64,000 bases of DNA from Campylobacterota bacterium (GTDB lineage Bacteria > Campylobacterota > Campylobacteria > Campylobacterales > Sulfurovaceae). A program made the translations under genes and the position numbers. Shown in pieces: positions 17,724 through 25,893 of the stretch; the first letter of the stretch is position 1; each line of letters begins with the position of its first letter. The notes under the pieces were generated by a model. The model was not told the DNA's origin. It saw nothing but the letters and a program-made list of their open reading frames with translations, and did not search any database. The stretch covers positions 62,001-126,000 of the forward strand of contig QKDN01000054.1 of assembly GCA_003252535.1 (NCBI GenBank), written 5' to 3'.

Positions 17724-18656
17724 ATGAAGATCACGCTGCTCGATGCCAAGACCCTCGGAGCCGACCTCGACCTGAGCCCCCTCGAGGCGTTCGGCGAGCT
17801 GGAGGTCTATGAGACCACCACCCCCGCGCAGACTCTCGAAAGGATCAAAGACTCCTATATCATCATCACCAACAAGGTGGTGATCACCGACGAGATCATG
17901 GCAGGGTGCGAAAAGCTCGCCCTTATCTGCGTAGCCGCGACGGGGACGAACAATATCGACCTGAATGCAGCCAGAGAACGGGGTATCCCGGTCAAAAATG
18001 TCGCCGGATACTCGACCCAGAGCGTGGTGCAGCACACCTTCGCGATGGCGCTCTATATGATCGAGAAGATGGGGTACTACGACGGCGTCACCCGCAGCGG
18101 CGAGTGGAGCCGGGGGGATATCTTCACCGATATCTCCCACCCCTTTATGGAGATATGCGGCAAGAGGTGGGGGATCATCGGACTCGGCACTATCGGCCGC
18201 GAGGTGGCGAAGGTCGCCTCGGCGTTCGGCGCTGAAGTGTGCTACACCTCGACCAGCGGGGTGCTCAGGGAGGAGGCGTATCCTCACATGGAGCTGAACG
18301 AGCTTCTGAGCTCATGCGATATCGTCTCGATCCACGCGCCGCTCAATGATGTGACCAACAACCTGATCAACAGTACGAACCTGCCGTTATTCAAAGACGG
18401 AGCGCTTCTCCTCAACCTCGGACGCGGCGGTATCGTCAATGAATCCGATCTCGCAGCAGAGCTTGAAAAGCGTGAGCTCTACGCAGCACTCGATGTCACT
18501 GCCAAAGAGCCTATAGCATTGGACAATCCGCTGATGCATATCACGCACAAAGAGAGGCTGATGATCACACCCCATATTGCATGGGCAAGCAAAGAGGCGC
18601 GGGTGAAGCTCCTCGAGGGGATCATGAAGAATATCAGGGAGTTCCAGAATGGTTGA
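17724..18656 (+). CDS. D-2-hydroxyacid dehydrogenase (glycerate/hydroxypyruvate reductase type)
   Basis: 310 residues from the ATG at 17724; the in-frame ATG at 17712 lies inside purT and is less likely. The NAD loop GLGTIGREVAKVASAFG is near residue 153. The catalytic residues are in NLGRGGIVNE (Arg), DVTAKEP (Glu) and TPHIAWASKEAR (His). The family reduces 2-keto acids with NAD(P)H; glycerate dehydrogenase is the closest common annotation, but substrate cannot be read from sequence. It overlaps the next gene by eight bases. Confidence 0.88.
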   Translation: MKITLLDAKTLGADLDLSPLEAFGELEVYETTTPAQTLERIKDSYIIITNKVVITDEIMAGCEKLALICVAATGTNNIDLNAARERGIPVKNVAGYSTQSVVQHTFAMALYMIEKMGYYDGVTRSGEWSRGDIFTDISHPFMEICGKRWGIIGLGTIGREVAKVASAFGAEVCYTSTSGVLREEAYPHMELNELLSSCDIVSIHAPLNDVTNNLINSTNLPLFKDGALLLNLGRGGIVNESDLAAELEKRELYAALDVTAKEPIALDNPLMHITHKERLMITPHIAWASKEARVKLLEGIMKNIREFQNG

Positions 18657-20283
18657 TGTACTCATCATAGGCTCAGGCGGTGCAGGTCTCACCGCTGCGC
18701 TGAGCGCCAAAGCTCAGGGGGCAAGTGTCCTCGTTGTGGGCAAGCACTACCCGACCAACTCACAGACCTCGATGGCGCAGGGGGGTATCAATGCTGCACT
18801 GGGCAATGTCATCCCCGACAGCATCGAATCCCATATCGCCGATACGGTCAAGTCAGCCCACGGACTCTGCGACGAGGAGATGGTGACGGCGCTCTGTGAA
18901 GGGGCGCCCGAAGCGATCGCGTGGCTCGAGTCGATCGGCGTGCCGTTCAGCCGTACGGAGGATGCCAAAGTAGCGCAGCGCAGACTTGGCGGTGCCAGCA
19001 GCAAGCGCGCCTGCTACTCCCAGGACTATACGGGGCTCAAGATACTGCACACCCTCTACGACACCTGTCTCAAAGAGGGGATCGAGTTCCTCGACCGCCA
19101 CTACCTGCTCAACCTTATCACCGCTCCCCAGAGCAACCCGAAGCTCGACCCCGTCGTCAAAGGGGCGACCTTCCTCGATATCGCCACGGGCGAAGTGAAG
19201 CAGATCGAGGCAGCATCGGTGATACTCGCTACGGGCGGCTACAGCTCGATCTACCACGGTTTCACGACCAACTCGGCGGGGATCACGGGCGACGGTATGT
19301 CGGCAGTGGTGCGGGCGGGGGGATATCTCAGCGATATCGAGTTCGTCCAGTTCCACCCCACTGCGCTCAAGAGCTCCTCTATCCTCATCTCAGAGAGCGC
19401 ACGCGGCGAAGGGGGTTACCTCCTCAATGACAGCGGCGAGCGGTTCGTCGATGAGCTCCTACCGCGCGATATGGTCGCGCGCGCTATCTACGAGCAGATC
19501 AACAGCGGGAGCAGCGTCTATCTCGATGTCCGTCACCTCGGAGAGGAGAAGCTCACCGAGCTGCTCCCGCAGGAGCTTCACCTCTGCCGCCTCCACGAAG
19601 GGATCGACCCCGTCAAAGAGCTCATCCCTATCAAGCCCGTCGCCCACTACTCGATGGGTGGTATCGATGTCAAACGCTCCCTAGAGATACGCGGTATCAA
19701 GGGGTGCTTCGCAGCAGGTGAGTGCTCCAATGCCAAAGTCCACGGTGCCAACCGTCTCGGTGGCAATTCGCTCCTGGAGCTCATCGTCTTCGGCAAGAGA
19801 GCAGGGGAGAGCGCGGTGAAGTTTGCTGCGGAAGCTGACAAAACACCGCCAAATGACGAGCAGCTCAAGAGCGATCAGAACTTCATCCGCGGTGTCTACC
19901 ACTTCACCAACCAGATCAATTTCTACGAAAAGCGCGAGTTCATCGGCAAGATATTCTACCACAACGCCGGGATCGTCCGAGACAAGACCAAACTCACCGC
20001 CGTACTCGCCGCCATCCGCCAGATACAAAAAGAGCTCCCGTTCATGGGGATCGCCGACAAGTCCAAAGGGTTCAATACCAACCTGATCGAGTTCATCGAG
20101 TTCGGCAACGCCCTGGAGCTCAGCGAGATACTCCTCGTAGGAGCACTCAGCCGCAACGAAAGCCGCGGGGCCCACTACCGTGACGATTTCCCGCAGGAGA
20201 ACGACGAGATGTACGCCGCCCATACGATCTATTGGAAAGAGGACGGGGTGCTGTGTGCAGATTTTGAGAAAAGGTATGTGTAG
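18649..20283 (+). CDS. FAD flavoprotein of the fumarate reductase/succinate dehydrogenase/L-aspartate oxidase family
   Basis: 544 residues. FAD-binding IIGSGGAGLTAALSA at the N terminus, SMAQGGINAALG near 42-53, QFHPTAL, the active-site ARGEGGYLLNDSGERFVDELLPRDMVARAIY, and HYSMGGI plus ANRLGGNSLLELIVFGKRAG. HYSMGGI resembles FrdA/SdhA, whereas the length and absence of adjacent iron-sulfur and anchor genes resemble NadB. It could make iminoaspartate for NAD or be a soluble fumarate reductase. Last gene of the purT unit, followed by peptide cassette copy 2. Confidence 0.8.
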   Translation: MVDVLIIGSGGAGLTAALSAKAQGASVLVVGKHYPTNSQTSMAQGGINAALGNVIPDSIESHIADTVKSAHGLCDEEMVTALCEGAPEAIAWLESIGVPFSRTEDAKVAQRRLGGASSKRACYSQDYTGLKILHTLYDTCLKEGIEFLDRHYLLNLITAPQSNPKLDPVVKGATFLDIATGEVKQIEAASVILATGGYSSIYHGFTTNSAGITGDGMSAVVRAGGYLSDIEFVQFHPTALKSSSILISESARGEGGYLLNDSGERFVDELLPRDMVARAIYEQINSGSSVYLDVRHLGEEKLTELLPQELHLCRLHEGIDPVKELIPIKPVAHYSMGGIDVKRSLEIRGIKGCFAAGECSNAKVHGANRLGGNSLLELIVFGKRAGESAVKFAAEADKTPPNDEQLKSDQNFIRGVYHFTNQINFYEKREFIGKIFYHNAGIVRDKTKLTAVLAAIRQIQKELPFMGIADKSKGFNTNLIEFIEFGNALELSEILLVGALSRNESRGAHYRDDFPQENDEMYAAHTIYWKEDGVLCADFEKRYV

Positions 20284-20309
20284 ATTTTTACATTCTAAAA
20301 AAATTATGC

Positions 20310-20315
20310 TATAAT
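20310..20315 (+). promoter_or_regulatory. -10 box of antisense RNA promoter, cassette copy 2
   Basis: TATAAT eight bases before GTTGGGGCAG, preceded by a run of A residues. Same arrangement as copies 1 and 3. Confidence 0.7.
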
Positions 20316-20323
20316 TTTCGCTA

Positions 20324-20498
20324 GTTGGGGCAGGCAGAGAGTGGGGACTCTCTGCAAGCTTTTAGAATAACCGTTCGGTTAGCAATAACAAAACGATTAT
20401 AACGATCAAAATGCGTGCAAGCATTGTTGTGTTCCTTTCAAAAAGGCTGACCCTGTCCCACCTTCTCCTTACAATGCCTCGCAAAATTGATCGCCAAC
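20324..20498 (+). ncRNA. Predicted antitoxin antisense RNA, cassette copy 2 (Sib-like)
   Basis: 175-base cassette read from its TATAAT promoter. The 5' hairpin is GCAGAGAGT-GGGG-ACTCTCTGC (20334-20355), nine perfect pairs, different in sequence from copy 1 but at the same place. The long-range stem is kept with a G-U pair: TGGGGCAG with CTGTCCCA. The cassette ends in CGCCAAC as the other copies do. Transcription is predicted, not shown. Confidence 0.6.
20362..20424 (-). CDS. Ibs-like hydrophobic toxic peptide, copy 2 (20 aa)
   Basis: Reads MLARILIVIIVLLLLTERLF then TAA. It keeps the Arg-hydrophobic block-polar-tail design of copies 1 and 3 but has diverged in sequence and tail, so selection seems to act on hydrophobicity. 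AAAGGAA lies about eight bases before the ATG. The diverged cassette still preserves both promoters and the RNA pairings, which argues for function over decay. Confidence 0.68.
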   Translation of the reverse strand: MLARILIVIIVLLLLTERLF

Positions 20499-20510
20499 TA
20501 GCTTGGTATA

Positions 20511-20516
20511 AGTATA
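20511..20516 (-). promoter_or_regulatory. Probable -10 box for the peptide mRNA, copy 2
   Basis: TATACT on the minus strand, 12 bases before the cassette end GTTGGCGATC, matching copy 1 spacing. Confidence 0.5.
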
Positions 20517-20566
20517 GCCATACTATATTGAGATCGATTAATAATATATCAATTTGAAATATATGT

Positions 20567-20812
20567 TTACTGTTCTTCGTTTTTCAGAGCTTCAAGTTTC
20601 TCCGGTTCCACCCAGAACTCCAGCCCTTTGTATATGCCAGAAAGTATGGCGAAGATGAGCATGGTCGAGCCCATGCAGTAGGGCGCCTGCTCCATGAAGG
20701 GTGCGGGTGATGAGGCGATGGTGATGATGACATCTATCCAGAGCGCGACTGCGATGGCAGTGATGAGCGGTTTGAGTATTTTTGTGATCTTGATCTTTGC
20801 TTCTTTTTCCAT
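20567..20812 (-). CDS. Small two-helix membrane protein, unknown function
   Basis: 81 residues with charged ends and two hydrophobic helices (about 13-33 and 45-63), ending in an acidic/lysine-rich tail (EKLEALKNEEQ). No catalytic motif. It is a single gene on the minus strand between a peptide cassette and a 230-base gap. That gap (20813-21045) holds short imperfect inverted repeats but no convincing gene. Confidence 0.65.
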   Translation of the reverse strand: MEKEAKIKITKILKPLITAIAVALWIDVIITIASSPAPFMEQAPYCMGSTMLIFAILSGIYKGLEFWVEPEKLEALKNEEQ

Positions 20813-21045
20813 GGAAGGTATTTTATCCTATTTTGGTTATACTTTTGACCAGACTCGGCATATACGATAGCGAGCACAGACCTGGTACCCATCATTGCAA
20901 CCATGGATATTCACAAAGAACCATCGATTAACTTTCCAAGTTAACCTCAAGTTCCTTGTAAATACCCATGACGCAAGCATGGACACTATCTCAAGTGATC
21001 CGATCGCATATTCCGAGTAAAAACAAGGATAATATTTAAGTACCG

Positions 21046-21897
21046 ATGCAACGATTTGAAGCCTTTCTCCAAGCCAACCTCCCCAAGGTTCCGTCCTTTC
21101 ACCCTGTCTACGAAGAGGCACTCGCCAAGATGCTCCTGGCCGGGGGCAAACGCTTCCGCCCGATGCTCCTCCTCTCTATCGTCGATGCCTATGAGCCGCT
21201 CCTCTATGAGGGTGCGATGAGCGCCGCGCTGGCGATGGAGATGCTCCACACCTATTCGCTGATCCACGACGATCTCCCGGCGATGGATGATGCCGACCTG
21301 CGCCGGGGCAACCCTACGCTCCATGTCCTCTACGACGAGGTGACCGCAATCCTCGCAGGTGACGCGCTCAATACCGAGGCGTTCTATATCCTCTCCCGTG
21401 CTCCCTTCCGCGCCGATATCAAGGTGAAGCTCATCGAGATACTTGCCCGCGACGGCGGGACACGGGGGATGGTGCTCGGTCAGGCGATCGACTGCTATTT
21501 CGAGAACCAGCCGCTCACCCTCGACCAGATCAAGGTGCTCCATACCAACAAAACAGCCAAGCTCATCGCCGCCTCGATGCTGATGGGAGCCGTGATCGTG
21601 GGGCTCGACAAATCCGTACAGGAGAGTCTCTACAGCTTCGGTATCGACCTCGGGCTGCTCTTCCAGATACAGGACGACATCATCGACGAGACACAGAGCG
21701 AAGAGGAGGCAGGCAAGACCACAGGCAACGACGCCGACAAGAACAGCTTCGTCAACCTCCTCGGACTCGAAGGGAGTATGAAAGAGGCGGATAGCCTCGC
21801 CAATGATCTCCAGTCACGATTTGAAGAGTTCGATGCACCGCTCAAAGAGGCTCTGCGAGAAATCATTACGAAGTATCTTTTCAGGCATCAGGCATAG
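21046..21897 (+). CDS. ispA: Geranyl/farnesyl diphosphate synthase (trans-polyprenyl synthetase)
   Basis: 283 residues. The two aspartate-rich motifs that bind Mg-diphosphate are present: IHDDLPAMDDADLRRG near 83-98 and QIQDDIIDE near 207-215. KRFRPMLLL supplies the IPP-binding Lys-Arg. Size and motif pattern fit short-chain synthases (IspA) making FPP for quinone and undecaprenyl chains. It stands between two non-coding stretches. Confidence 0.93.
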   Translation: MQRFEAFLQANLPKVPSFHPVYEEALAKMLLAGGKRFRPMLLLSIVDAYEPLLYEGAMSAALAMEMLHTYSLIHDDLPAMDDADLRRGNPTLHVLYDEVTAILAGDALNTEAFYILSRAPFRADIKVKLIEILARDGGTRGMVLGQAIDCYFENQPLTLDQIKVLHTNKTAKLIAASMLMGAVIVGLDKSVQESLYSFGIDLGLLFQIQDDIIDETQSEEEAGKTTGNDADKNSFVNLLGLEGSMKEADSLANDLQSRFEEFDAPLKEALREIITKYLFRHQA

Positions 21898-21925
21898 TTT
21901 AAAGGCGGGGTCTGAACACCGTCCT

Positions 21926-22041
21926 GTAGGGTGTTGTCCCCCGACAACACCGTGATATACAGTTGTAGAAAAGTTATCAGTTTCACGGAAACATTTAGAG
22001 AATCCGTAATATGGTGGTGCTGTGAGGGCACAGCACCCTAC
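21926..22041 (+). mobile_element. MITE-like element M1 with hairpin ends
   Basis: 116 bp bounded by GTAGGGTG and CACCCTAC. Left end folds as GTGTTGTC-CCCC-GACAACAC and right end as GTGCTGTG-AGGG-CACAGCAC. Same design, inverted, at 39449-39562 and a longer version at 42898-43083. No coding capacity. Confidence 0.65.
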
Positions 22042-22113
22042 GCGAACACGATTATCCTCTTCACCCAAATCGTCACACCAACGGTATAGAAATCTCCTTT
22101 AATACTAATTCGC

Positions 22114-22119
22114 TATAAT
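22114..22119 (+). promoter_or_regulatory. -10 box of the tkt promoter
   Basis: TATAAT in TTCGCTATAATTGCACC, 45 bases before the tkt ATG at 22165, with no clear -35 box. Confidence 0.65.
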
Positions 22120-22164
22120 TGCACCATTTTGAAACACTCCCCACATATAAAAAAGGAACCTTTA

Positions 22165-24141
22165 ATGCCGAATACTATGCGCAAAAAGATGGCCAATACT
22201 ATCAGATTCCTCGCTGCCGATATGGTGCAGAAAGCCAATTCAGGCCACCCGGGTGCGCCGATGGGACTGGCGGATATCGCCGTCGTCCTCAGCGAACACC
22301 TCAACCACAACCCGAAGAACCCCAAGTGGCTCAACCGCGACAGACTCGTCTTCTCGGGCGGTCACGGTACTGGTCTGATCTACTCGCTCCTCCACCTCTG
22401 GGGCTATGATGTGACGATGGAGGACCTCCAGAACTTCCGTCAGCTCGACTCACGCACGCCGGGACACCCAGAGTACGGGCACACTGCGGGCGTAGAGATC
22501 ACGACAGGTCCTCTCGGTCAGGGTGTCGCCAATGCCGTAGGTTTCGCGATGGCGCAGGCGTACACTGCCAACCAGGTCAACTCCGAGACCTGCGACCTGA
22601 TCGACCACAAGATCTACTGCCTCTGCGGCGACGGCGACCTCCAGGAGGGGATCAGCTACGAAGCGTGCGCCCTCGCAGGACACCTGGGTCTCAAAGACCT
22701 GATCCTCATCTACGATAGCAACGAGATCACGATCGAGGGTGACACGAGCCTGGCGTGGAGCGAAGATGTAGAGAAGAGATTCGAAGCGCAGAAGTGGAAT
22801 GTCATCAAAATCAACGGCCACTGCTACGACGATATCGAAAAAGCGCTCAATGAAGCAAAAACTTCTGACAAGCCGACCATCATCATCGCCAACACCATCA
22901 TCGGCCGCGGCGCAGAGGGTCTGGAGGGGAGCCACGAGACCCACGGAGCGCCGCTCGGTCACGATGTCATCAAAGAGTCCAAAGAGAAAGCAGGTTTCCC
23001 TGTAGACCAGATATTCTATATCCCTGAAGATGTGCTGCTCAGATTCAGATGCGCGCTCGAAGAGGGTGAGAGAAAAGAGAAAGAGTGGATCCACAGACAG
23101 AAAGAGGCGCCGCTCGTCGAGCAGAACCACGCCCTCGGGAGACTTCTCAACCCTGATCTCGCATCGATCAATTTCCCGGACTTCAGCAAGGAAGAGGGTA
23201 TGGCGACCAGAGACAGCAACGGCAAGATACTCAATGCCATCGCGGCGGCAGTACCGAGCTTCCTCGGCGGTTCGGCTGACCTCGCGCCGTCGAACAAGAC
23301 AGAGCTCAAAGGGATGGGCGACTTCCCCAAGGGCAAGAACATCCACTTCGGTATCCGCGAGCACTCTATGGCGGCGATCAGCAACGCGATGGCGCTCTAC
23401 GGTACGATCATCCCGTTCAATGCGACCTTCTTCGTATTCTCCGACTACCTCAAGCCATCGGCGCGTATCGCTGCTCTTGCAGGTATCCAGAACTTCTTCG
23501 TCTGGACGCACGACAGTATCGGCGTAGGGGAGGACGGCCCGACGCACGAGCCTATCGAGCATATGAGTCAGTTCAGAGCGCTTCCGGGCTTCTATGTATG
23601 GAGACCGGCTGACGCTACGGAGAATGTCGAGGCGTGGAAGACGGCTCTGACCCTCCAGGCTCCGAGCGGTTTCGTCCTCTCGAGACAGAAGCTCAAGACA
23701 CTCAAGCCGACCAGAGATTTCGGCGAAGTGTCCAACGGCGCCTACCTCCTCAAGTCAAGAGAGGGCGCGACCCTCACGCTCATGGCGAGCGGTTCCGAGC
23801 TGATGATCTCGCTCCGCGCTGCATGCCACCTCGAGAAGCTTGGTATCAAGGCGAATGTCGTCTCGGTACCGTGTCTCGACCTCTTCAACGAGCAGTCTGC
23901 CGAGTATAAAGCGAAAGTGATCGACCCAGCTACAAAGGTACTCGCGGTCGAGGCGTCAAGTGCTACTGAGTACTACAGATATGCCGACGATGTGATCTGC
24001 ATGGAGAGCTTCGGCGCTTCTGCCCCTGCGGAGCTCCTCTTCGAGAAGTTCGGTTTCACGATCGAGAATATCATGCAAAGAAGCTGCGCGCTCATGGGCG
24101 TAGAGTACAAGAGCATCGAGATAGGACAGTGTGAAGTCTGA
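22165..24141 (+). CDS. tkt: Transketolase
   Basis: 658 residues from ATG 22165, chosen over the in-frame ATG at 22129 because AAGGAA lies six bases before it. Thiamine diphosphate enzyme of the pentose phosphate pathway. Features: NSGHPGAPMGLADIAVVL, GPLGQGVANAVGFAMAQ, the TPP/Mg motif GDGDLQEGISYEA near 150, and the pyrimidine domain RDSNGKILNAIAAAVPSFLGGSADL with HDSIGVGEDGPTHEP. It overlaps the next gene by 11 bases. Confidence 0.95.
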   Translation: MPNTMRKKMANTIRFLAADMVQKANSGHPGAPMGLADIAVVLSEHLNHNPKNPKWLNRDRLVFSGGHGTGLIYSLLHLWGYDVTMEDLQNFRQLDSRTPGHPEYGHTAGVEITTGPLGQGVANAVGFAMAQAYTANQVNSETCDLIDHKIYCLCGDGDLQEGISYEACALAGHLGLKDLILIYDSNEITIEGDTSLAWSEDVEKRFEAQKWNVIKINGHCYDDIEKALNEAKTSDKPTIIIANTIIGRGAEGLEGSHETHGAPLGHDVIKESKEKAGFPVDQIFYIPEDVLLRFRCALEEGERKEKEWIHRQKEAPLVEQNHALGRLLNPDLASINFPDFSKEEGMATRDSNGKILNAIAAAVPSFLGGSADLAPSNKTELKGMGDFPKGKNIHFGIREHSMAAISNAMALYGTIIPFNATFFVFSDYLKPSARIAALAGIQNFFVWTHDSIGVGEDGPTHEPIEHMSQFRALPGFYVWRPADATENVEAWKTALTLQAPSGFVLSRQKLKTLKPTRDFGEVSNGAYLLKSREGATLTLMASGSELMISLRAACHLEKLGIKANVVSVPCLDLFNEQSAEYKAKVIDPATKVLAVEASSATEYYRYADDVICMESFGASAPAELLFEKFGFTIENIMQRSCALMGVEYKSIEIGQCEV

Positions 24142-24799
24142 GAAACTTCGCCGGCTTCTTAGCATCAAATTCTTGGCACTCCTCTTCGCGGGGCTGCTTC
24201 TCCTCCTCTACATCCTCAACGACTCTATTGTTTCACAGACGAGCCCCTTCATCTATACCGATAGCAAAACTATTCCTTCCAAAAAGGCTGCGCTGCTGCT
24301 GGGCACTGCCAAATACTTCGCCACAGGTCAGCGAAACTACTTCTACACCTACCGTATCCGCGCCGCCGCCGAACTCTTCAAAAAAGGGAAGGTGCGAGCG
24401 ATCGTCATCTCGGGGGACAACTCCACCAAACGGTACGATGAGCCGACGACGATGAAGAACGATCTCATCGCCCTCGGTGTCCCTGCGAGGTATATCACCC
24501 TCGACTATGCAGGGTTTCGTACCCTTGACTCTATCGTGAGGGCCCGTGAGATATTCGGCCTCGACGACTATATCATCATCTCCCAGCGTTTCCACCTCGA
24601 ACGAGCCCTCTATATCGCCCATGCCAGGGGGCACAAGGCGATAGGCTTCGTCGCCAAGGATATCCCGGGTACCGCCGCAGCCTACCGTATGCTCTTTCGC
24701 GAATACCTCGCCAGGGGCGCAGCCTTCGCCGATCTCCATATCCTCTACAGGGAGCCCAGATTCCTCGGGAAGCAGGAGAGGGTTCTTTACAGGCAGTAA
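24131..24799 (+). CDS. SanA/YdcF-like DUF218 membrane protein
   Basis: 222 residues starting with GTG within the tkt 3' end. One membrane helix near 13-32 and a DUF218 domain outside: AALLLGTAKYFATGQRNYFYTYRIRAAAELFKKGKVRAIVISGDN is the SanA/YdcF pattern. SanA-type proteins affect envelope permeability to vancomycin; the biochemical activity is not established. Co-transcription with tkt is implied by the overlap. Confidence 0.85.
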   Translation: MKSEKLRRLLSIKFLALLFAGLLLLLYILNDSIVSQTSPFIYTDSKTIPSKKAALLLGTAKYFATGQRNYFYTYRIRAAAELFKKGKVRAIVISGDNSTKRYDEPTTMKNDLIALGVPARYITLDYAGFRTLDSIVRAREIFGLDDYIIISQRFHLERALYIAHARGHKAIGFVAKDIPGTAAAYRMLFREYLARGAAFADLHILYREPRFLGKQERVLYRQ

Positions 24800-24863
24800 C
24801 CCCTTTTTAACCACACTTTGGCTAATATATTCCACAAATTTTTGCTCTAACGGAGTCTACTGA

Positions 24864-25781
24864 ATGAATGAAGCTAAATACATCTGGAAAAACGGTGAGA
24901 TGGTGGCATGGAAAGATGCCACGACTCATGTCCTCGCACACACGATCCACTACGGCAACGGTGTCATAGAGGGGACCAAAGCATACAAGACCGCCGACGG
25001 GTATGCGATCTTCCGACTCAATGACCACACCAAAAGACTGCTCGAATCTGCCAAGATGACCCTTATCAAGATCCCATACACTGTCGAAGAGCTTAACCAG
25101 GCGCAGATCGACCTGATCCGCATGAACGATTTCCAGGGTGACAATGTCTATCTTCGCCCGTTCGCTTTCCTCGGGTACGGTGTCATGGGTGTCTACCATG
25201 TTCATGCTCCTGTTGAGACTGCCATCGCAGCGTGGGAGTGGGGTGCGTATCTCGGCGAAGAGGGGCTCCAGAAGGGGATCAAGCTCAAGATCGCTTCGAT
25301 GACCAGACCGGCGAACACTTCGAACATGGGCAAAGCAAAAGCGACAGCGAACTACCTCAACAGTCAGATGGCAAAATTCGAAGCGATCGACTGCGGTTAT
25401 GACGAAGCGCTCCTCCTTGACGACCAGGGATATGTGGCAGAGGCGAGCGGCGCGAGCTTCTTCATGATCCGTGAAGGGAAGCTTATCACACCTCCAAGCG
25501 ACAATGCCCTCGAATCGATCACGCAGAAGACTGTCATCGAGATCGCACAGGATATGGGCTACGAAGTGGTGAGAAGACGTATCACACGTGAAGAGTGTTA
25601 CATCGCTGAAGAGGCGTTCCTTACCGGAACGGCAGCAGAGATCACCCCTGTACGCAACATCGACGGCAGAACGCTCGGCGCCGACTGTAGAGGGCCGATC
25701 ACCGAGATTATCCAGAGCACATATTTCGACATCGTCTTCGGACGCAACGAAAAGTACAAGCACTATCTGACATTCGTCTAA
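24864..25781 (+). CDS. ilvE: Branched-chain amino acid aminotransferase
   Basis: 305 residues, class IV PLP aminotransferase. IHYGNGVIEGTKAY near 32-45, YLRPFAFLGYGVMG, the PLP lysine region NMGKAKATANYLNSQ near 155-169, DDQGYVAEASGASFF, and GTAAEITPVRNIDGR near 257-271. Last step in Leu, Ile and Val synthesis. Single gene followed by two hairpins. Confidence 0.94.
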   Translation: MNEAKYIWKNGEMVAWKDATTHVLAHTIHYGNGVIEGTKAYKTADGYAIFRLNDHTKRLLESAKMTLIKIPYTVEELNQAQIDLIRMNDFQGDNVYLRPFAFLGYGVMGVYHVHAPVETAIAAWEWGAYLGEEGLQKGIKLKIASMTRPANTSNMGKAKATANYLNSQMAKFEAIDCGYDEALLLDDQGYVAEASGASFFMIREGKLITPPSDNALESITQKTVIEIAQDMGYEVVRRRITREECYIAEEAFLTGTAAEITPVRNIDGRTLGADCRGPITEIIQSTYFDIVFGRNEKYKHYLTFV

Positions 25782-25784
25782 TAT

Positions 25785-25855
25785 ATCCCCGCGAGCGCAA
25801 GCTCAGGGGATACGAAGTGATACTTTAGCCCCTCTTTGTTGTGAGGCTAAAATCT
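25785..25855 (+). terminator. Hairpins between ilvE and the SPFH gene
   Basis: TATCCCC-GCGAGCGCAAGCTCA-GGGGATA gives a nested stem with an inner GAGC-GCAA-GCTC loop, and TTTAGCC...GGCTAAA follows about 20 bases later. Their place right after ilvE fits transcript ends, though no long T run follows the first. Confidence 0.5.
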
Positions 25856-25893
25856 CATTTTATATTTATAGAAAAAACAACCAAGGAAACACC

